Positions 43,455 to 51,372 of a DNA stretch of 64,000 nt are shown piece after piece. The notes beneath the pieces were generated by a model, which saw only the letters and a program-made list of their open reading frames with translations, did not search any database and had not been told where the DNA came from. The stretch covers positions 372,001 through 436,000 of the forward strand of contig CAVWSF010000005.1 in the NCBI GenBank assembly GCA_963757605.1, read 5' to 3'. The stretch's first letter is position 1. Every line of letters starts with the position of its first letter. This DNA is from JAICJC01 sp963757605 (GTDB lineage Bacteria > Actinomycetota > Thermoleophilia > Gaiellales > JAICJC01). The translations under genes and the position numbers were made by a program.

Positions 43455-44880
43455 TCCGGCCCGAGTCGACCGCGGCAGCCAGCGTCCGGTAGTCGCGATC
43501 GTTCTGCTCCGCATACGCGCTGCTGAACTCGAGAACCGCCCGGTCGAACACGTCCCCGCGACCCAGGTACGCCGAGATGGCGATGCTGTCGCCCGTGCGC
43601 GCGTGCGCCCGCGCCAGCGTCGCAGCGCACAGCCCGCCGTAGACGCAGAGCGCCCGGGCGTCCATCGCCTCGACCTCGATCGAGCCCTTCCAGTCGCGCA
43701 GCTGGCGGACGTAGTAGTCGTGCGGCGCCCCGTCCACGCCCTCGTCGACATGCAGCCAGCCGAGGAAGATGTCGCTCACCGCCTGCATCGTCCGCTGGCC
43801 GGCGACGACGCGCTCACCGGCGTTCGAATACGGGCTGCGGCCGACGTACTCCTCGAACACGGATGCCTGCGCCTCCTTGACCTGCATGACCACCGGGTCG
43901 TGGCCGTCGCGACCGAGCAGGAGCGCGACCCACGCATGCGTGCCGACGCTCCCGACTCCGACCACCTTGCGGGCGAGGTCGACGAGCGTGTACCGCTCGA
44001 GGAGGGCGCGTCGCTCGTGGTGCAGCGACTGGGCGTATGCGATGAGGAACCGCCCCAGCCGCTGCTCGAGCTGCCCGAACTCGGCGAGGGAGAGGAACTC
44101 CCTGGCCGGCACGATCAGCGGCGGGTCGGAGACGATCCGGGTGTCTCCGTCGACCTCGTACGTGAACTTGGCGAAGGCCTGCGCATTGTCTCGTGCACGC
44201 GCCTTCGCGACGCGCTTTCTGAGCCGCTTTCGCATCCGCGAGCCGACCTGCCGCGAGAGCTCCTCCACCAGCGGCTCCATCTCGAAGCGCGTGTACCAGA
44301 GGTCGAGGGTCTTCATGCCCGAGAACGTCCTCATGCGATCCCGGTAGTCCGCCATCGCGGCGAGCACGACCCGCTCCTGCTCCTTGACCGTGAGACCGTC
44401 GTTGCGCGCGGCGATCAGCAGGCTGCACGCCAGCCGCTTGACGTCCCACTCCCACGGGCCGGGGAGCGTCTCGTCGAAGTCGTTGATATCGAACAACAGC
44501 CGCCGCTCCGGTGACGCGAACAGCCCGAAGTTCGACAGGTGCGCGTCGCCACAGCACTGCGCCTGGAAGCCCGATCGGGGCGTCCCGGCGAGATCGGCGG
44601 CCATGATCAGGGCGGCGCCGCGATAGAACGTGAACGGCGAGGCCAGCATCCGGCCGTAGCGGATCGGCACCAGCTCCGGCACGCGCTCGCGCGCCTGCAG
44701 CTCCAGGAGGTCAACCGGATCCGCGCGCCCGGCGGCGGCCGTGAAGGCCGCGTGGCTCGACCGCGGAGCGTGCGCACGCGCCGCCTTGCCCCGCGCCGCC
44801 CGCTCACGGGGGGTGCCGAGCCGTGCCCCCTCGGGCGTCAGCGAGATGTCGAAGGGCCCTGTCGCCGCTCGTTCGTCCAT
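43438..44880 (-). CDS. DUF2252 protein
   Basis: 480 residues. The DUF2252 pattern is clear: RTPRERAARGKAAR-type start, LVPIRYGRMLASPFTFYRGAALIMAADLA, CCGDAHLSNFGLFASPERRLLFDINDFDETLPGPWEWDVKRLACSL and VVGVGSVGTHAWVALLLG, VFEEYVGRSPYSNAGERVVAGQRTMQAVSDIFLGW. The GDxHxxN and DFDE elements suggest a kinase-like (aminoglycoside/choline kinase) fold. Substrate unknown. No signal peptide. Its 3' end overlaps the Vps62-like gene by 17 bases. Confidence 0.9.
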   Translation of the reverse strand: MDERAATGPFDISLTPEGARLGTPRERAARGKAARAHAPRSSHAAFTAAAGRADPVDLLELQARERVPELVPIRYGRMLASPFTFYRGAALIMAADLAGTPRSGFQAQCCGDAHLSNFGLFASPERRLLFDINDFDETLPGPWEWDVKRLACSLLIAARNDGLTVKEQERVVLAAMADYRDRMRTFSGMKTLDLWYTRFEMEPLVEELSRQVGSRMRKRLRKRVAKARARDNAQAFAKFTYEVDGDTRIVSDPPLIVPAREFLSLAEFGQLEQRLGRFLIAYAQSLHHERRALLERYTLVDLARKVVGVGSVGTHAWVALLLGRDGHDPVVMQVKEAQASVFEEYVGRSPYSNAGERVVAGQRTMQAVSDIFLGWLHVDEGVDGAPHDYYVRQLRDWKGSIEVEAMDARALCVYGGLCAATLARAHARTGDSIAISAYLGRGDVFDRAVLEFSSAYAEQNDRDYRTLAAAVDSGRITAER

Positions 44881-44902
44881 CCCGGAGCGCCAGGATACTG
44901 CC

Positions 44903-45589
44903 CTAGCGGTCGCGCTGCGCTCCTGCCGCAGCTGAGCAGAGCGCGTCGATGAGCGGATGCACCCGCCCGCTCGCGGAGCTCCCGACCTGAGGCTGGAAGA
45001 GCGTCGCGACGTAGAAGGGGTGGCCGGGCAGCTCGACCGCCTCGACGCCGGCGTCGGGCGCGCGGGCCGCGACGACCAGGCCGGCGGCGGTCAGCGCCGC
45101 CTCGTGCGCCGGCGAGAGGCCGTAGTTGCACCAGTGAAAGCCGGTGAAGAGCTGGGTGCCGCACAGCTCCGCGACCCGCGTGCCCGGCACGGCGGTGACC
45201 TGGCGCTCCTCCCCCACCAGGCTGCACGAGAGCCGCGCGACGACCGGGTCGGGCGCGTCGGGGTCGGTCTCGGCATGAGCGGCATCGCCGAGACCGGCCA
45301 CGTCCCGGGCGAACTCCACCAGCATGTACTGGAAGCCGCCGCACGTGCCCAGCATCGGCATGCCGGCGGTGCGGGCCCGGCGGATGGCCTCGAGCACGGC
45401 GGCGTCGTCGCGATAGGGCGTCCCCGGGACGACCCACAGCGCGTCGGCAGCGGCCGCGGAGGCCGCATCGGGGCTCGGCAGCCAGCGGGCGTCGACATCC
45501 GCAGGCAGGAGCTCGAGCGTCGCATCGATCTCGCGGTGGGTCAGGTGCTCGAGGTTGCGGTCGCCCAGGACGGCGATCGAGACTGCCAT
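44903..45589 (-). CDS. CTP-synthase C-terminal-region-related glutamine amidotransferase-like protein
   Basis: 228 residues, a stand-alone class I glutamine amidotransferase domain of the CTP-synthase-tail-related family (some relatives are selenoproteins). Seen: IAVLGDRNLEHLTHREIDATL, LWVVPGTPYRDDAAVLEAIRRART and the nucleophile elbow MLGTCGGFQYMLVEFARDV (Cys83; TGC, so not Sec). The His-Glu pair normally in the HPE motif reads FYVATLFQPQ: Gln at both places. Relatives I recall keep Gln at the first site and Glu at the second, so amidase activity is doubtful. Structured repeat A begins 25 bases upstream of its start. Confidence 0.78.
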   Translation of the reverse strand: MAVSIAVLGDRNLEHLTHREIDATLELLPADVDARWLPSPDAASAAAADALWVVPGTPYRDDAAVLEAIRRARTAGMPMLGTCGGFQYMLVEFARDVAGLGDAAHAETDPDAPDPVVARLSCSLVGEERQVTAVPGTRVAELCGTQLFTGFHWCNYGLSPAHEAALTAAGLVVAARAPDAGVEAVELPGHPFYVATLFQPQVGSSASGRVHPLIDALCSAAAGAQRDR

Positions 45590-45613
45590 CCCGCCACGTT
45601 AGCCGCAGTCCCA

Positions 45614-45814
45614 GATGAGTGATTCCACGCCCCCGCGCGCCTGGATGTCCGGCCGTGGACTGAGGGCGGATGCGGTGGGGCTGCGGCTGCGAACCGTCGC
45701 ATCGCGGCGTCCTCGGTCGGGTCAATATCTCGTGCCGATATTGACCCTCCCTGCGTCCTTGCGCTGCTCGGTTCTCGCCGCCCAGGACATCACGCGGGCG
45801 TGGAATCAATCATC
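45614..45814 (-). repeat. Structured repeat copy A, with inverted ends
   Basis: About 200 bases between the GH26 stop and the amidotransferase start; core reads on the minus strand. Ends are inverted: GATGAGTGATTCCACGCCCC on the left and, reverse-complemented, GATGATTGATTCCACGCCC on the right. Inside, minus strand: AAGGACGCAGGGAG, then hairpin stem GGGTCAATATC/GATATTGACCC (45719-45747, 7-base loop), then CGACCGAGGAC and TTCGCAGCCGCAGCCCC. The right end includes the GH26 stop codon. No open reading frame of note inside. Same orientation as both flanking genes. Confidence 0.85.
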
Positions 45815-46752
45815 TACCGATGCATGCGGTTCCAGTACGACCCCCGGCCCCAGCGGCGGAACGCCTTGAGCGACGAGCCCGAGGTCTGGACGCGGAAGTC
45901 GTAGCCCTTCGGCGAGATCGAGTCGAAGTAGACCACCGCCTTGATGTGGCCGTGGGCGTGCACCCACTTGCGGGCCCGCTTCAGCCAGTGCGCCTTGCGG
46001 CCGGCCGCGTGCGGGTCCTCCATGCTGCCCGTCTCCGCGATCATGAGCGGCTTCCCGTGCCGCTCCGCCCAGTGGTAGAAGGACGAGAAGATCGAGCGGT
46101 AGCCGGCCCACTTGGGCTTCGCCGGATACCAGTTGTACCCGTCGGCCGCGATCCAGTTCACGAACCTGTCGCCCGGGTAGTAGGCCTGGGCGTGGCCGGT
46201 CTTGAAGTTGGCCGCGATCGCGCACCACACGAACCGGGCGTTCTTGGCCCCGACGCGGTGGAAGATGCGCACCACGTGCCGCCAGGCGGGCACGAACTCG
46301 CTCGGCGTCCCGATGTAGCGGGGATGCCCGCGCGGCTGGTCCATCTCGTACGCCAGCCGCACGAAGATCTTCTTGTGCAGCGCCTTGATATCGCGGGCGG
46401 TGCGCGTGATCAGGGCGTCCTGGCTCCCGCTCGTGATCTCGGCGGCGGTCGTCGTGCCGCCCGGCGACCACGAGATCATCGGGATCTGGCGGTGCGCCAG
46501 CGCGCTCTTGTCGATCTTGTACGACGAGATCGACCACGGCCGGTAGTGGTGCACGATGGTCAGCCGGTAGCCCAGCGTGCGCTGGAACCCGACCACGTTC
46601 GCCCACGCGTCACCCGAGCTGTTCACGAAGGCGCCGAACAGGGCTCCGTGCCGCGGGACGAGGTTTCTGCCGGTGCGCACGTGGCCCGACGCCGGCGACG
46701 CGGCGGCGAGCACGACGGCTGCGAGCAGTGGAAGGACGAGCCAGCGCCTCAT
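45814..46752 (-). CDS. Secreted glycoside hydrolase, GH26-like
   Basis: 312 residues. Signal peptide MRRWLVLPLLAAVVLAAASPASG, then a (beta/alpha)8 domain. Candidate acid/base Glu136 is in FVRLAYEMDQPRGHP and nucleophile Glu240 in PLMIAETGSMED, matching the spacing of clan GH-A and the GH26 mannanase/xylanase pattern; IAADGYNWYPAKPKWAG and FVWCAIAANFKTG are typical sugar-binding segments. Likely degrades a beta-mannan or similar polysaccharide outside the cell. ATG at 46752 is preferred over an in-frame TTG at 46770. Its stop lies in the end of structured repeat A. Confidence 0.82.
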   Translation of the reverse strand: MRRWLVLPLLAAVVLAAASPASGHVRTGRNLVPRHGALFGAFVNSSGDAWANVVGFQRTLGYRLTIVHHYRPWSISSYKIDKSALAHRQIPMISWSPGGTTTAAEITSGSQDALITRTARDIKALHKKIFVRLAYEMDQPRGHPRYIGTPSEFVPAWRHVVRIFHRVGAKNARFVWCAIAANFKTGHAQAYYPGDRFVNWIAADGYNWYPAKPKWAGYRSIFSSFYHWAERHGKPLMIAETGSMEDPHAAGRKAHWLKRARKWVHAHGHIKAVVYFDSISPKGYDFRVQTSGSSLKAFRRWGRGSYWNRMHR

Positions 46753-46864
46753 GCTGGGAGATATCGCCAATTTGTGTAAGGACTGGACCTGCCGAACGGT
46801 GAAGGTTCGGTAAGCCTTTCACAGGGCCTGACGTCTTCCCGCCGATATCCTGCAACGAGCGAAG

Positions 46865-47998
46865 ATGAAGACACTCACCGCCTGGGTCCGGCGGGCGTCC
46901 GCCACAACGCTGACCGCCGTGGGGCTCACCGCGGCGGTCGTGTTCGTGGGCGCAAACTGGCTCTGGAGCGTCGATCGCTCGCCGCCCAAGCCGCCGCCGC
47001 CGACCACGCTCGAGGAGCTCACGCTGCGCGAGCTCTCGGGGCCCGGCCCGGCGGGCGTCACGGCGCATTTCCGCTACGTCGACTCGCTCGTCCCCACCAC
47101 GAACCTCGTCCCCGACGCGACGTCGGGCGGCAGCCCGCTCCCGCTCGTGAGCGGCGCCGACGGCCGGCTCTGGTACGCGAACGGCCGCCTGCGGATGGAG
47201 TTCCAGACCGACCAGGGCGACACGCAGCTCCTGCTGACCGGGAACCGGGCGCTCGTCTACGACGCGGCCGACGGCACGGCCTACAGCGCGATCCTGCCGA
47301 CCGTGGGCGTGCCGCAGCTCGCCCGGTCGGGGCTCGAAGGGGCCTCGACGCTCCTCGACTCGTTCTCGGGCGACGCCGCGATCTCGAAGCCGCGGCCGAT
47401 CGTGACCGGCGGCCGCCCGGCCTACACCGTCCGCATCGCCCCGACCCACGACGGCGGCCTGGTGCGGTCGGCCAGCGTGGCCGTCGACGCCGAGACGGGG
47501 ACGCCGCTTCGGCTCGACCTCTTCGGAGTCGGGAGTGAGGCACCGCTGCTCGAGTTCGCGCTGAGCGACGTCTCCTACGGCGAGATCGAGCCGTCGGTCT
47601 TCCGGCTCAGGCTGCCGTTCGGGATGCGGCCTCTGGCGGTGCGGTTCGCGGCCCCGCCGTCGGTCGGCGGCGCCGTCCCCTGCACCGCGCCCGAGTCGCT
47701 CGCCGGCCTCGAGCTGCGCACCTGCCGGGAGGCGTCGCGCTCCACGGACGTCCCCGGCCGGGTGCTCGTCTACGGCACCAATCTGAGCTCGGTCGTCGTG
47801 CTCGAACAGCCCGGCGGCGGCGATCCCGGCGGCGGCCTGTGGAGCCTCCTGCCGTCGGTCTCCGTCTCGGGCGCGTCCGGCCGCGAGCTGGTCACGAGCC
47901 TCGGCACCGTCATCCGGTTCGTGCGCGGCGGCGTTACCTACACCGTGCTGGGGAGCATGCCGAAGCCCGTCGTCGAGGCCGTGGCGCGAGGCCTGTGA
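46865..47998 (+). CDS. Membrane-anchored LolA/RseB-like protein
   Basis: 377 residues. One N-terminal signal-anchor helix (TLTAVGLTAAVVFVGANWLW), a Pro-rich linker (SPPKPPPPTT), then an extracytoplasmic beta domain: GVTAHFRYVDSLVP, GRLWYANGRLRMEFQTDQGDTQLLLTGNRALVYD, RPAYTVRIAPTHDGG and ASVAVDAETGTPLRLDLF, the half-barrel pattern of LolA/RseB/DUF2092 proteins that bind lipid-like ligands. The stop overlaps the ABC ATPase start by 4 bases, so it is the first gene of a three-gene unit and may be the transporter's partner or sensor. Confidence 0.75.
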   Translation: MKTLTAWVRRASATTLTAVGLTAAVVFVGANWLWSVDRSPPKPPPPTTLEELTLRELSGPGPAGVTAHFRYVDSLVPTTNLVPDATSGGSPLPLVSGADGRLWYANGRLRMEFQTDQGDTQLLLTGNRALVYDAADGTAYSAILPTVGVPQLARSGLEGASTLLDSFSGDAAISKPRPIVTGGRPAYTVRIAPTHDGGLVRSASVAVDAETGTPLRLDLFGVGSEAPLLEFALSDVSYGEIEPSVFRLRLPFGMRPLAVRFAAPPSVGGAVPCTAPESLAGLELRTCREASRSTDVPGRVLVYGTNLSSVVVLEQPGGGDPGGGLWSLLPSVSVSGASGRELVTSLGTVIRFVRGGVTYTVLGSMPKPVVEAVARGL

Positions 47999-48903
47999 GC
48001 GTCGCTCCCGTCGAGCTGCGTGGGTTGCGCAAGACGTACGGCGAGCTTGTCGCGGTCGACGACGTGACGCTCACGGTGCGGCCGGGCGACGTCTTCGGCT
48101 ACCTGGGGCCGAACGGCGCCGGCAAGACGACGTCGCTGCGGATGATGCTCGGACTGATCGCGCCCACGGCAGGCGACGTGCGCCTCTTCGGCGAGGACCC
48201 GATCGCCGATCCGGTCGCCGCGCTCGCGGACGTGGCCGGCTTCGTGGAGGAGCCGGCCTTCTACCCGTACCTGACCGGGCGCCGGAACCTCGAGATGCTG
48301 GCAGCGCTCGACGGCGGCGACGGCGAGCGCATCGACGAGGTGCTGCGTCTGGTCGAGCTCGACGGCCGGGCGGGCGACCGCGTGCGCGGGTACTCGCACG
48401 GCATGCGCCAGCGGCTCGGCCTGGCCGCAGCGCTCATGCGCAGCCCCAAGCTGCTGCTCCTCGACGAGCCGACCACCGGGCTCGATCCGGCCGGCATGCG
48501 CGACATGCGCGACATGGTCCGCCGGCTCGCCGGGGAGGGCATCACGATCCTGCTCTCGACCCACCTCATGAGCGAGGTCGAGCAGCTCTGCAACCGGCTC
48601 GCGATCATCCAGCTCGGTCGGATCCGCTACGAGGGGGAGCTCGCCGACCTCGTCGCCCGAATCGACGGCCGCTACCGGCTCGACGCCACCGACCCCGCCC
48701 GGGCCGCCGAGATCTGCCGGGCGATCCCGGGCATCCGCGACGTCGCGGCCGAGGACGGCTCGGTCTGGTTCGCGGCCGACGCCGACGCAGCCGCGTCAGT
48801 GTCGGTGCGGCTGGCACAGGACGGGATCGGCGTGCGTGCGCTCGTGCCGGGCGGCCGCAGCCTGGAGGAGCGGTTCTTCGAGATCACGGAGGGCGGCGGG
48901 TGA
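47995..48903 (+). CDS. ABC transporter ATP-binding protein
   Basis: 302 residues. Walker A GPNGAGKTTSLRMMLG, Q-loop region GFVEEPAFYPYLTGRRN, signature SHGMRQRLGLAAALMRSPKLLLLDEPTTGLDP with Walker B, and H-loop LSTHLMSEVEQLC. The signature is YSHGMRQR rather than LSGGQ, as is usual in the CcmA/NatA export group. An 80-residue C-terminal extension follows, typical of DrrA/NatA-like exporters. GTG start overlaps the LolA-like stop; stop overlaps the permease start. The substrate is probably a drug, lipid or ion exported with the next gene. Confidence 0.93.
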   Translation: MSVAPVELRGLRKTYGELVAVDDVTLTVRPGDVFGYLGPNGAGKTTSLRMMLGLIAPTAGDVRLFGEDPIADPVAALADVAGFVEEPAFYPYLTGRRNLEMLAALDGGDGERIDEVLRLVELDGRAGDRVRGYSHGMRQRLGLAAALMRSPKLLLLDEPTTGLDPAGMRDMRDMVRRLAGEGITILLSTHLMSEVEQLCNRLAIIQLGRIRYEGELADLVARIDGRYRLDATDPARAAEICRAIPGIRDVAAEDGSVWFAADADAAASVSVRLAQDGIGVRALVPGGRSLEERFFEITEGGG

Positions 48904-49718
48904 CCGGGCGCGCCTACGCCTGGGAGGTGCGCAAGCTCGCCGCCCAGCGGCGGACCTACCTGGGGCTCGCGGCCGCCGCCGCCGCGCCGGTCGTCCTGGT
49001 CGTGGCGATCCGCGTGCGGCCGCCGCAGCCGACCGACCCCGGCTCGCCGTTCTTCCTGCGCTACGCCGTCGACTCCGGCCTGGCGGTGCCGCTCCTCATG
49101 CTGCTCTTCGCCTCGGTCTGGCTCTTCCCGCTCGTCGCGGCGCTCGTGGCCGGCGACATCGTGGCCGCCGAGGACGGCAACCGCACGCTGAAGACGATCC
49201 TGACCCGGTCGGCGAGCCGGGGCGCGATCTTCGCCGCCAAGGTGGGCGCGGCGTTCACCTACGTGCTCGCAGCGCTCCTCACGATGGTCGTCGCGAGCAT
49301 CGTGGCGGGTGCCCTCGCGAGCGGCATCCACCCGCTGCCGACGTTCTCGACCGTCGTCTCGCCGTCGCGCGCGCTGCTCTTGATCGCCGGCAGCTTCGCC
49401 GTCTACGCGCTCCCGGCGCTCGGCCTTGCGACGATCGCGATCCTCTTCTCGACGATCAGCCGGAACAGCGCGGCGGCGGTCGTCGGGACGCTGCTCGCGG
49501 CGCTCCTCATGCAGCTCACGCAGATCCTGCCGGTGCTCGACTCCGACGCCGCCCAGCGCTGGATGCTGACCGCGCAGCTCCAGGCCTGGCAGGCGCTCTT
49601 CCGCACGCCGCTCGACTGGGGCCCGGTTCTCCACGCCGCCTACATCTCGATCACCTACGCCGTCCCGGCGCTGGCCGTCGCCTGGGTGCACTTCGTCCGC
49701 CGCGATGTGTCCGGGTGA
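48900..49718 (+). CDS. ABC-2-type transporter permease
   Basis: 272 residues, six membrane segments: LGLAAAAAAPVVLVVAIRV, LAVPLLMLLFASVWLFPLVAALVAGDIVAAEDGNRTLKTILTRS (with the ABC-2 motif GNRTLKTILTRS), FTYVLAALLTMVVASIVAGAL, SRALLLIAGSFAVYALPALGLATIAILFSTI and two C-terminal helices. It completes the exporter with the upstream ATPase. GTG start, 4-base overlap. About 100 bases follow before the MarR-like gene; that gap holds GC-rich short repeats but no gene. Confidence 0.9.
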   Translation: MTGRAYAWEVRKLAAQRRTYLGLAAAAAAPVVLVVAIRVRPPQPTDPGSPFFLRYAVDSGLAVPLLMLLFASVWLFPLVAALVAGDIVAAEDGNRTLKTILTRSASRGAIFAAKVGAAFTYVLAALLTMVVASIVAGALASGIHPLPTFSTVVSPSRALLLIAGSFAVYALPALGLATIAILFSTISRNSAAAVVGTLLAALLMQLTQILPVLDSDAAQRWMLTAQLQAWQALFRTPLDWGPVLHAAYISITYAVPALAVAWVHFVRRDVSG

Positions 49719-49821
49719 TCCGGGTTTGGATCCGAGACCCAGGATCTGGCTTTACCATGCGGGGAGGGCGAATACCACATTCCGGGGAGGCAACCGCGGA
49801 CGGGGGTTGTGACAATCCCAC

Positions 49822-50295
49822 ATGGTGGCAACGCAGCATCCTGACCTCCGTGGCTCCGATCGGTTCACCGTCGTGAACGGAAGATCCCCCTCCCTCTCCT
49901 CACATGACGTGCCGGCGGGGCTACGGATGGTCAGGGCGCTTGACCGCGCCGTCCTCGAGGTCGCCCGCGGGCTCGACCTGCGGCCGATGGAGCTCTACGC
50001 ACTGCTTCTCCTTCACGGCACCGAGCCGATCGAGACGACCCGGCTGGCCGACCAGCTCTCCGCCAGCCCGAGCCAGGCCAAGCAGCTCGCCCTGCGGCTG
50101 TGCGCGCGCGGCATCGCCGTGCGCCGCGGCGCGTTCGGGCGCACCGAGCTGACCGCCGCCGGCCGCGAGCTCGCGATCGAGGCCGAGGCCAGGCTCGAGG
50201 ATGTCGTCGCAGGCCGGATGGCCGGGATGGACCCGACCCTCCGCGTGCTCGGCGGGGCGACGCTCGCCGACATGACGCTGCCCACGCTCGCCTGA
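49822..50295 (+). CDS. MarR-like winged-helix regulator
   Basis: 157 residues. A 35-residue N-terminal tail precedes a MarR-type fold: AVLEVARGLDLRPMELYALLLLHGTEPIETTRLADQLSASPSQAKQLALRLCARGIAVRRGAFGRTELTAAGREL, with recognition helix near SPSQAKQLALRL and wing RGAFGRTELT. Ligand and targets unknown; it may control the ABC operon before it or the SDR gene after it. The stop codon TGA lies at the very left end of structured repeat B. Confidence 0.8.
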   Translation: MVATQHPDLRGSDRFTVVNGRSPSLSSHDVPAGLRMVRALDRAVLEVARGLDLRPMELYALLLLHGTEPIETTRLADQLSASPSQAKQLALRLCARGIAVRRGAFGRTELTAAGRELAIEAEARLEDVVAGRMAGMDPTLRVLGGATLADMTLPTLA

Positions 50296-50491
50296 TGGGT
50301 GACTCCACATCCCCGCGCGCCTGGACGTCCGCGCGGTTGTGTCCCAGCATCTTGTCCGGGGCTGCGGCTGCGAACCGTCGCCTCGCGGTGTCCTCGGTTG
50401 GCCCGATAGGCGCACTATCGGGCCTCCCTGCGTCCTAGCGAAGCTCGGTTCTCGCCGCCCAGGCCATCACGGGGATGTGGAATCACCCATC
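50294..50491 (-). repeat. Structured repeat copy B, with inverted ends
   Basis: About 198 bases between the MarR-like and SDR genes; core on the minus strand. Ends: GATGGGTGACTCCACATCCCC left, and reverse-complemented GATGGGTGATTCCACATCCCC right. Both arms carry the same differences from copies A and C (GGGTGA, CACATCCCC), showing the arms evolve together. Inside: AGGACGCAGGGAG, hairpin GGCCCGATAG/CTATCGGGCC (50400-50424, 5-base loop), CAACCGAGGAC and TTCGCAGCCGCAGCCCC. No gene. Confidence 0.85.
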
Positions 50492-50513
50492 CGCCCGCAG
50501 TAGCCTTGCCCGG

Positions 50514-51284
50514 ATGCCACGGCTGGCCGGGAAGGCCGCCCTCGTCACGGGCGGGACGTCGGGGCTCGGCGCCGCCACCGTCCGCCGGTTCGCCGCCGAG
50601 GGCGCGGCCGTCGCGTTCACGGGCCGCGACCCCGACCGCGGAGCCGCCGTCGAGCGGGAGACTGGCGCGCTCTTCCTCGCCGCCGACGTGCGCTCCGACG
50701 CCGACACGGCCCGGGCCGTCGCGACGGCGATCGAGCGGCTGGGCGGCCTCGACGTGCTGGTCTGCAACGCGGGCACGGGGCTCGTCCTGCCGCTCGCCGA
50801 GACAACGCCCGACGACCTGAACCGGATCCTCGACGTCAACGTCACAGGCTGCCTGCGCTACGCCCGCGCCTGCCTCCGCCACCTGGAAGAGCGCCGCGGC
50901 TCGATGATCCACATCGCCTCCGACGCGGGCGTGATCGGCGAGGACCCGATCGGCGCCTACTCCGTCTCGAAGGCGGCCGTCATCATGCTCGGCAAGATGT
51001 TGGCCGTGGACTGCGGTCGAAGGGGCGTGCGATCGAACGTGCTCTGCCCGGGCGACATCGCGCCCGGCATGCGCGAGATGCGGGCGCCCGGCGAGGCGGA
51101 GCGGTCCGACGAGCCGTCCTCCTGGCCGGTGCCGCCGATAGGGCGAATCGGCGAAGCCGCGGACGTTGCGGCCGCCGCGGTCTTCCTCGCCTCCGGCGAC
51201 GCGGCGTTCGTGAACGGCGCGGTGATCCTCGTCGACGGCGGGATGCGGGCGGCGATGCGCGCATGGTGGGAGATGACGCCCTAG
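50514..51284 (+). CDS. Short-chain dehydrogenase/reductase
   Basis: 256 residues, classical SDR. NAD(P) motif ALVTGGTSGLGAAT (TGxxxGxG), FLAADVRSDADT, LVCNAGTGLVLPL (NAG), catalytic Ser in MIHIASDAGVIGE and Tyr-Lys in GAYSVSKAAVIML; VLCPGDIAPGM follows. Typical end FVNGAVILVDGGM. The substrate is unknown; it lies upstream of the APC permease and could share its pathway. ATG at 50514 is right after a short leader from repeat B. Confidence 0.92.
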   Translation: MPRLAGKAALVTGGTSGLGAATVRRFAAEGAAVAFTGRDPDRGAAVERETGALFLAADVRSDADTARAVATAIERLGGLDVLVCNAGTGLVLPLAETTPDDLNRILDVNVTGCLRYARACLRHLEERRGSMIHIASDAGVIGEDPIGAYSVSKAAVIMLGKMLAVDCGRRGVRSNVLCPGDIAPGMREMRAPGEAERSDEPSSWPVPPIGRIGEAADVAAAAVFLASGDAAFVNGAVILVDGGMRAAMRAWWEMTP

Positions 51285-51372
51285 CTTTTGTGGGTGTTTT
51301 CCGCCAAACTCCGGGAGTCATCTCGCGCCCCGGCGGTCCGGCCGGGGCGGGCATTCTCATTGGGAGGGACGG

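Noticed and set aside
41340..43751. 803-residue open frame on the minus strand
   Set aside because: Antisense shadow of the Vps62-like gene; long stop-free frames are expected at this GC content.
44903..45589. Possible selenoprotein, as in some relatives of this amidotransferase family
   Set aside because: The nucleophile codon is TGC (Cys), not TGA, and no SECIS-like hairpin was sought or needed.
45614..45814. Repeats A-C as insertion sequences
   Set aside because: Too short for a transposase gene, and flanking target duplications are not convincing (TA only around copy C).
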